64,000 nucleotides of DNA from Cyprinodon diabolis (taxonomy: Eukaryota; Chordata; Actinopteri; Cyprinodontiformes; Cyprinodontidae), in the NCBI GenBank assembly GCA_030533445.1, contig CM060083.1, positions 31,017,666-31,081,665 on the forward strand, read 5' to 3'. Position numbers and translations under genes: made by a program. This document shows, piece after piece, positions 58,001 to 64,000 of this stretch. Position 1 is the stretch's first letter, and each line of letters opens with the position of its first letter. The notes under the pieces were generated by a model, which had not been told where the DNA came from, ran no database searches, and saw only the letters and a list, made by a program, of their open reading frames with translations.

Positions 58001-59150
58001 TTCGAGCTGACTCATAGCCGGGGAGCGGCCATGCATGTGAGTGCAAAGACGAAGGGGAAGTGAGCTCACTGGTGGGCTGAACTTGTCCTCTTTGTGCCAA
58101 ATCAGTGCCTGCTAATTAACCACAGAGTGGCCCCTTCCAAAGAGCACCCAGCAGGGGATTTGCTCTGTACAACCATTGAACAAAAGGACGGCTGCATTTT
58201 TTTTGCATCCACTGGGCAAACACATCAAGATCCCTTCTAATTCTGTGACAGTATTTTTATTTCTCGAGCATCAACATCAATCACACTTCTGAGGTCTCAG
58301 AACCATGTTGCCCATGTTGCCATGACAGCTCAGACAATACATTGTGTAATGTGTTCCAGATGGATAGGTAAGGCCAAACATGCTACAGTTCACCAGCATC
58401 TGGCAGAATAATCATCTACCACCTCCAAAAAGCTTTCTTTGGATGCAGTGAGAAAGCGATGATCACTATTACAACAAGTTGCTTTGATTTCTGTGAATTG
58501 AGACCACCACCTTGTCTTGGCTGGCTGTGACTTCTACACTGGCATGAATGCAGTATGTTGGTTAAAGCTGAGAATAAGCCAAGCCCACCCACACCTGAAA
58601 ATCCATGGTAATATCCAGTTTTCTAAATTAAGTGGCAGGCAAAAAGAGATTATTGCACTTCTCAGAATAGATCTTCAGAAATATTTCTATCGTCACAGTA
58701 GTAAACAAAATATGGTGGTCTGGCTGAAGAGTAGAGGCAAAATATTGCTGAACAGATAGTTTCCAAGAGAAAAGATCCAATAAGGTTTAGGGATGATTTA
58801 TGTGGTCAAGAAAATAGAATCATTTATTTTTGTATGGTTCTGTTTGTGTGGAAGGAGTCCTAAATAAACTGTTCCAGGCAGATTCTGTTTATCAGCTTCA
58901 TAACAATGTGAATCAGTTAAGTGGGAGAAATATAAATTTCTCAAACACATTTTTATTCTTTATAAAACATTCATCAGAGATACATAATATAACAAGTGTA
59001 TTAAAGATTTATGTTGCATATAAAGTACTCCTTCCAAATGTTAGCAGACTATAAATTTGAATTGATTTTATTCAGATTTCATGGGTTAGACAAAGTGCCA
59101 CATAACTTGAGGTGTGGCAAAGGTGTGGTATTTAAGCCCCTCAGTTGATT
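55052..59150. other. Unannotated region
   Basis: I see no supportable gene or element. An A run lies at about 56378-56392. 57600-58150 has mixed composition and might be conserved non-coding DNA, but this cannot be shown here. Confidence 0.4.
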
Positions 59151-59157
59151 GTTGCAG

Positions 59158-59190
59158 AACAGGGGTCAATAACCTTTATGATTCCACCAT
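59158..59190. mobile_element. hAT-type terminus fragment
   Basis: CAGGGGTCAATAACCTTTAT resembles the left end CAGGGGTCnGCAACCTTT of the MITE at 2234. The other end is not found. Confidence 0.4.
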
Positions 59191-59559
59191 TCACTCAGTC
59201 GATAAATATAATTTGTCTATAATTTGATTCAAATTATAAAAAATCTTTTCTTAATTACCGGTATATATTTATATTTTAATTACATATAGGATATATATTA
59301 ACTGTGTGATCTAGTTTTAGGGATTTCAACAAAACAAAACAAAATATTTGAGAAGACTAAAATTTCTTATATCAAATTTACATATTTATGGAAAAACAAG
59401 AAATAGTTTTCAGTTTTTTGACAAAAAAAAAAAAGTCCAACAAAAGCTTTCCCTTGTGACATTTGTGTTGTTCAGTTGAGGACATTTTATGCAAATATAG
59501 CATAAGAAATACAAAACTAGCATTTTTGACGTTATATTTACAAACACTTTTGAAGGTCT

Positions 59560-60525
59560 TTATCATTTTTGACGTCGAGAAGAGACATCGAGAAGGACAT
59601 TAAGGACCACACGTGGCTCTGGAGACACAGGTTGCAGATCCTGGTCAGAAGGATGTTTGTGAAGAAACTGTATCATGAAGACCAAGGTACAGTACACAGC
59701 TGATAGGTCAGGGAGAAATTTGTGGAGAAGTTTAAAATAATATCGTGAACTGGACATCTGACAAAGCACTGTCCAATCTGTTAAATGTAAATTTGAAAAA
59801 AAAAAAAGAATCAACTGTAAATCTACGAAGATATGCTAGTGCACCTATAAGGAAAGGCTGACCAAAGTTATAATTGACAGTGGAAACAGCCTGAAGGTGA
59901 ATGGTACCTCCAAAAAAGGTATCCAAAACCCATCTTAGGGACATGAAAAGCATGCTGAAGAAGATGTTCTGGGTAGATGAGCCTAAAATACATCTAAATG
60001 CGAAACAAATACTTTCACCATGAAAACAGTCTACATGATAAAACATGGTGGTGGTGGTTTATGCTGTAGGAACAGTTCCGTAAGGATCTATACAGGAAAT
60101 AAATGACATTTAGGGGTAGATGGATGCAATTAAATACAAATTATTCTTGCAAGAGCCAAAGAAAAGATGGAAACTATTTGAATTGCTTTAGATGCAAGCA
60201 AACAGAAAGTACCATATGTTTGGATGGACCAGTCCAAGTCTAGAAACTTTACCCATCTGACCGCTTTTGAAAAGTTTTTTTAAAAGACATTCTCCTTTCA
60301 GTTTACTAGGTTTCAGCTATTTTGAAAAAAAAAAAAGAAAAACACATATGCACCCAGATTTTAATTTGTGAATAACTTAAAACATGCTTCCTTTTCCCTC
60401 CACTTCATATTACACTCTGTGTTGGTCTATCACATAAAATCCTATTAAAATACATTACGGTTTGTGGTTATAACATGACAAAATGTAAAAGAGTTCATTG
60501 GGTTTGTGTTTGGCAAGGCAATGTA
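59560..60525 (+). mobile_element. Decayed Tc1-like transposon
   Basis: In order: agaccaaggtacagtacaca near 59679 (usually 'aagaccaaggaacacag'), gggagaaatttgtggagaag near 59710, aaacatggtggtggtggttt near 60042 and the long right end (gttggtctatcacataaaat, tttgtggttataacatgaca, tggcaaggcaatgta) to about 60525. It is frameshifted throughout. The right-hand 100 bp are the best-kept part. Confidence 0.7.
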
Positions 60526-60713
60526 ATAAAATGAAACTCCTAGAAGCAAAAAAGATGGTGTCACTCTCATCGTACTAATGGTCTCTTTTATATTTAAGAC
60601 CACACAGAGAGTGACTGAAAATATGTCCCAAACCATTCATCTATAAAACAGACATAATAAGTTGAATATATGTAAATATTATATATGTGTCAGATAAAAA
60701 AAAAAAAAAAAAA
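60526..60713. other. AT-rich spacer with an A run
   Basis: An uninterrupted A run (about 60696-60713) adjoins the 3' end of the LINE copy on the right; on the LINE sense strand it is a T run. Confidence 0.7.
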
Positions 60714-61404
60714 TGTTTTCTCACCCCTCGTGGGGTGGTATGTGTCATCCTCAAGCTCGGGTCCTCTACCAGAGGCCTGGGAGTTTGAGGGTTCTGCGCA
60801 GTATCTTAGCTGTTCCTAGGACTGCGCTCTTCTGGACAGAGACCTCTGATGTTTTACCTGGAATCTGCTGTAGCCACTCTCCCAGTTTGGGGGTCACACC
60901 CCCCAGTGCTCCAATTACCACTGGCACCACTGCTGCTCTTACTTTCCACATCTTTTCTAGCTCCTCTTTCAGCCCTTGGTATTTCTCAAGCTTCTCGTGT
61001 TCTTTCTTCTTGGTGTGGCTGTCGCTTGGGATTGCCACATCTATCACTACTGCCTTCTTCTGCTGTTTGTCGATCAACACGATGTCTGGTTGGTTAGCCA
61101 TCACCTGTTTGTCAGTCTGGATCTTGAAGTCCCATAGGATCTTAGCTCGGTCATTCTCAACTACCTTAGGAGGTGTCTTCCATTTTGACCTTGGGACTTC
61201 CAGCCCATACTCATGGCAGATGTTCCTGTACACTATGACAGCTACCTGGTTGTGGCGTTCCATGTATGCACTTCCTGCCTGCATTTTAGACCCTGCTGTT
61301 ATGTGCTGTATTGTTTCAGAGGCATCTTTGCACAGTCTGCATCGGGGGTCCTGCCTGGTGTGGTAGACCCTGGCCTCTATTGATCTTGTACTGAGTGCCT
61401 GTCC
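60714..61404 (-). mobile_element. RLE-type LINE 3' end with open endonuclease frame
   Basis: The minus strand carries an uninterrupted frame down to a stop at 60766. It has a CCHC-like motif (CRLCKDASETIQHITA, last cysteine replaced), a following RHN-like element (MERHNQVAVIVY) and the endonuclease core: PDIVLIDKQQKKAVVIDVAIP with the PD...D acidic pair, then KKEHEKLEKYQGL with the lysine and tyrosine. This is the restriction-like endonuclease of the R2/R4/NeSL group of non-LTR elements, which cuts the target to prime reverse transcription. It is truncated at the 5' side at about 61404 against a (TA)n tract, so the reverse transcriptase is missing. The 3' UTR has a perfect hairpin (CACCCC-ACGA-GGGGTG) and then a T run. 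Confidence 0.88.
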
Positions 61405-61405
61405 A

Positions 61406-61428
61406 ATATATATATATATATATATATT
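61406..61428. repeat. (TA)n tract
   Basis: About 22 bp of alternating T and A at the 5' truncation point of the LINE. Confidence 0.85.
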
Positions 61429-62787
61429 AAGGAATGCAACATTTATACTGTAGCTATGAATTATATATTTATATCTCTGATTCCTCCATGGATCCCCTAG
61501 CATGCTTTAAAATGGAATTTCTGTGTAAGTCTCTAATGCAGCACCACTAGAGACATAATTAGTATCTAGGACCACATGACTACTCCCAATAGTGACTGCA
61601 TTTAGCTATGTGTCATCAGTGGTGCAATTGGCATAGAACAATGTTGATGTAATATGGCCGTCATTATCTTCCTCAGTCACAGCAAGAGGAGGATACGCTC
61701 TTACACACACTGTCAAATTACCTTAGAGAAGAGAGTAATTGTCACCTTATCAATATGCAACCCGACTGACACACAATGATTTTATACATTGTTGAAATAA
61801 TGTTTTTAGCTGGACACATTTTCACTTTAACAGTAGTTTTAATGAAATAAAGGTACATGAATGTCTCAAATGGTAGGCATAATAGTAAAGGAATTTTCCT
61901 CTTATATTTGCATTGTTAAGCTCAACCGATTTATTTATAAATAAATTCTAAAAAATTGTCAGGTTGTGTTTTTATTTACTATTAACATGAAATTGCTTTC
62001 TTCTGTCTAATCTAATTCTAGGATCAGGACACTATGCGGACCATCTGTTACACTGTTTTTGCCTCTTGTCACTAAGGAGCTTTGTGACTTATATGTTTGG
62101 TGTTTTTTATGTTAAGGTAAATATTTCGAACCAAAAAGATACTTTGGGCTCATAAGATTGATACGAATCTAAAGATTTTTCTCTCGCAAAATACAGTACA
62201 GTGGATTTTTGACGTTTGTCCACCACAAACTTCCATGTACTTTAACAAGGATTTACATGATAAACATAGAAAGAGTTGTAAGCAGTAAAAAGATTAAAAC
62301 AACAGTGCAGAAAACTGCCAGACAGTGTTTTGCACTTACACCGACACTTCAGTCCTGGTTTCACCTGATAGGAGGACCTTCCTTTGTCATGATTATGCTA
62401 TTTTTGGTTCTGTTTAAGTTTTCTTTTTGAGTTTTCAGTTATACTTTGATTCATGTCTTTGTGTGTTTTCTAGTTTATGGATTTCATTTCCATTTTGTGT
62501 TTTTTTCTAGTTGTTTTTGGTTATATTTTTTCAGGTTTTATGTATTTCTTGTTTACCCTTGGTTGCCCCCTTGTGTCAGTCTCATTTCCCCTAGTTCCCT
62601 TCTAGATTACCATGTCCACACCTGCTCCCAATCAACTGATTAGCCTGGTCTTTGTTCATTCTCCCGTTTATACACCTTCTGTTCAGTCACAGTTTGCTGG
62701 TTCCTCATCCTTTTTTGGTTTCTCATGTGTGTTTTCCCTGACGTCTCCTAGATTTTGGTTTACTGTTTTTGTATTGTAGTCAAGTAA
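61429..62787. other. Unannotated region, T-rich in part
   Basis: No gene recognised. 62388-62760 is T-rich, begins TGTCATGATTATG and resembles LTR-type repeats of fish, but no second boundary or target duplication was found. Confidence 0.35.
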
Positions 62788-63066
62788 TGCAGCCACATTC
62801 TTAAAATGAAAAAGCATTTCTGGAAATGCTTTTTCATTTTCAAATTTTACATTTCAAAAGGAAATTTTGGTATGTATTTGCTGGGGTACATTTTGAAAAA
62901 TAAATCTCAAATGTATTTTTTCATTTTAATTAAGAAAAGGATGAGCAGTGTTAAAGAAGAAAATTAAAATGCAAACAGGATTATTGATTACTCATTTCAT
63001 TTATAAGTCAAACAATGCAGCCACATTCTTAAAATTAAAAAGTATTTCTGAAAATGCTTTTTCATT
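62788..63066. repeat. Repeated palindrome-bearing unit
   Basis: Two copies of a unit (atgcagccacattcttaaaa, then the palindrome) lie at about 62788-62842 and 63013-63066. In the first copy the palindrome is perfect: AAAATGAAAAAGCATTTC at 62803-62820 and its complement at 62823-62840 with a 2-base loop. The second copy is diverged. Confidence 0.85.
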
Positions 63067-64000
63067 TGAAATATGGTAACTATTTGCTTCCATAGGATCC
63101 CCTCCTCAGAAAATTATTATTTTAGAGTCGATCCCTCACATAACATCCCAATGAATGATGTTAAGATTTATGGTTGAAAAAAAAAGTTTAAAAAAAAGTT
63201 TGTAGCATTTAAACACTTTTCACTGTAAATACCTCTCCCTTATAGAAACCTTTAACTTTCTTTAACATTGCATTTCCTTTTTAAGACCCTTCCCATTGTT
63301 TCTTAGTTTCACATTGCAGCATATCTACTCATGTGTGAGGGTCAAATGATCCTGCTTCCAGAGGATTAGGAGGTGATTACATTAAGAAGCACCCAGAGGA
63401 CACCTTAATGTTGGGTCTGGGTTCAGATTACACCACTAAGGCAATAAGCAAAGCGTCAGACTCTTACAAATAAATGCAAACTATAACCACATGAAGCTTG
63501 GGGTGGAAACGAGACAGGAAGAGAAAATAGGCTGTGACTTCAAGGTCTATTGTAATCACAAGCAGTGGGTTTTGGGGAAATACCCAAATGAGCTGATGAG
63601 ATTGATTTTGTCTCAGTCTTTAAGCAAACACACATTTATAAATGCATTCTTGTACGTGAGCAGTCTTCATGTACAGGCTTGTAAGTGCATGCACAGAGCT
63701 CTGGAGGATTTACTTTTCCTGGCATGACTATCATACTAATACTTTTATAAATTGAGGAGGAAAAAAGCACATATAGCCTGTTGCCAGTGGCTTTTGCAAC
63801 TCTTCTCTCATGCATAGTGAAAATTTAGGTTGGGGAATATGAATTCACAGTGTTATGCTATGTCCACCACAAAGGCAAGCCAGAGATTTTTCTGCAGAAT
63901 GAAGCTGTTTCATTAACTGAGCTTTGCAAACACACCACAGAAGCAGTCAGGACATTTGCAAATGAGCTGGTTACGGTCTCTTACAAATATATTAATAACC
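63067..64000. other. Unannotated intergenic DNA
   Basis: A 78-codon open frame at 63491-63727 shows no motif. I see nothing else. Confidence 0.5.

Noticed and set aside
62386..62760. Possible solo LTR starting TGTCATGATT
   Set aside because: No matching 3' boundary, target duplication or polyadenylation signal could be placed.

Overview
The window looks like AT-rich intergenic or intronic DNA from a teleost fish. The evidence is its repeat content: a sushi-type (chromodomain) Ty3/gypsy element, many decayed Tc1-like copies, L2/CR1-type LINE pieces, 3' ends of a LINE with a restriction-like endonuclease, tRNA-derived SINEs and hAT-type MITEs. The fish order cannot be fixed without a search. 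There is no operon structure, and no host gene can be named with confidence.

Layout. 0-10 kb: a possible exon (207-443, minus), SINEs, two hAT-type elements, Tc1 debris, an unrecognised 284-codon open frame with coding character (6470-7324, minus) and a long-TIR MITE (8897-9650). 10-20 kb: Tc1 debris, a SINE, a 30-base G run, a solo gypsy LTR (17960-18672) nested in a LINE 3' end, and an internally deleted Tc1 element (18857-19815). 20-33 kb: almost featureless, with a balanced-composition block near 25 kb that could be conserved non-coding DNA. 33-41 kb: an L2/CR1-type LINE (33385-35528, minus) carrying a small A/T insert with a 14-bp duplication, a 1.45-kb fold-back element (36803-38253), a 118-bp tandem repeat next to a hAT-like transposase relic, and SINEs. 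41-46 kb: a (GGAA)20 array, a short interstitial telomere repeat beside a perfect hairpin, and a (TA)n tract. 46-52.4 kb: a 5,613-bp gypsy element with paired 618-bp LTRs, minus strand, nested in a plus-strand RLE-LINE. 52-64 kb: a possible terminal exon (54855-55051), hAT and Tc1 debris, a second RLE-LINE 3' end (minus), and a repeated palindrome near 62.8 kb.

The best observation is in the gypsy element. Starting one base inside its 5' LTR is an 11-base site that is exactly complementary to the 11 bases at the predicted transcript start, 31 bp from a TATA box. This is the arrangement expected for Tf1/sushi-type self-priming, in place of tRNA priming. The gag start codon appears to lie in the last six bases of the LTR, so the primer-binding site would be translated. 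A diverged solo LTR elsewhere in the window keeps both features with one mismatch. The copy itself is broken in at least five places.
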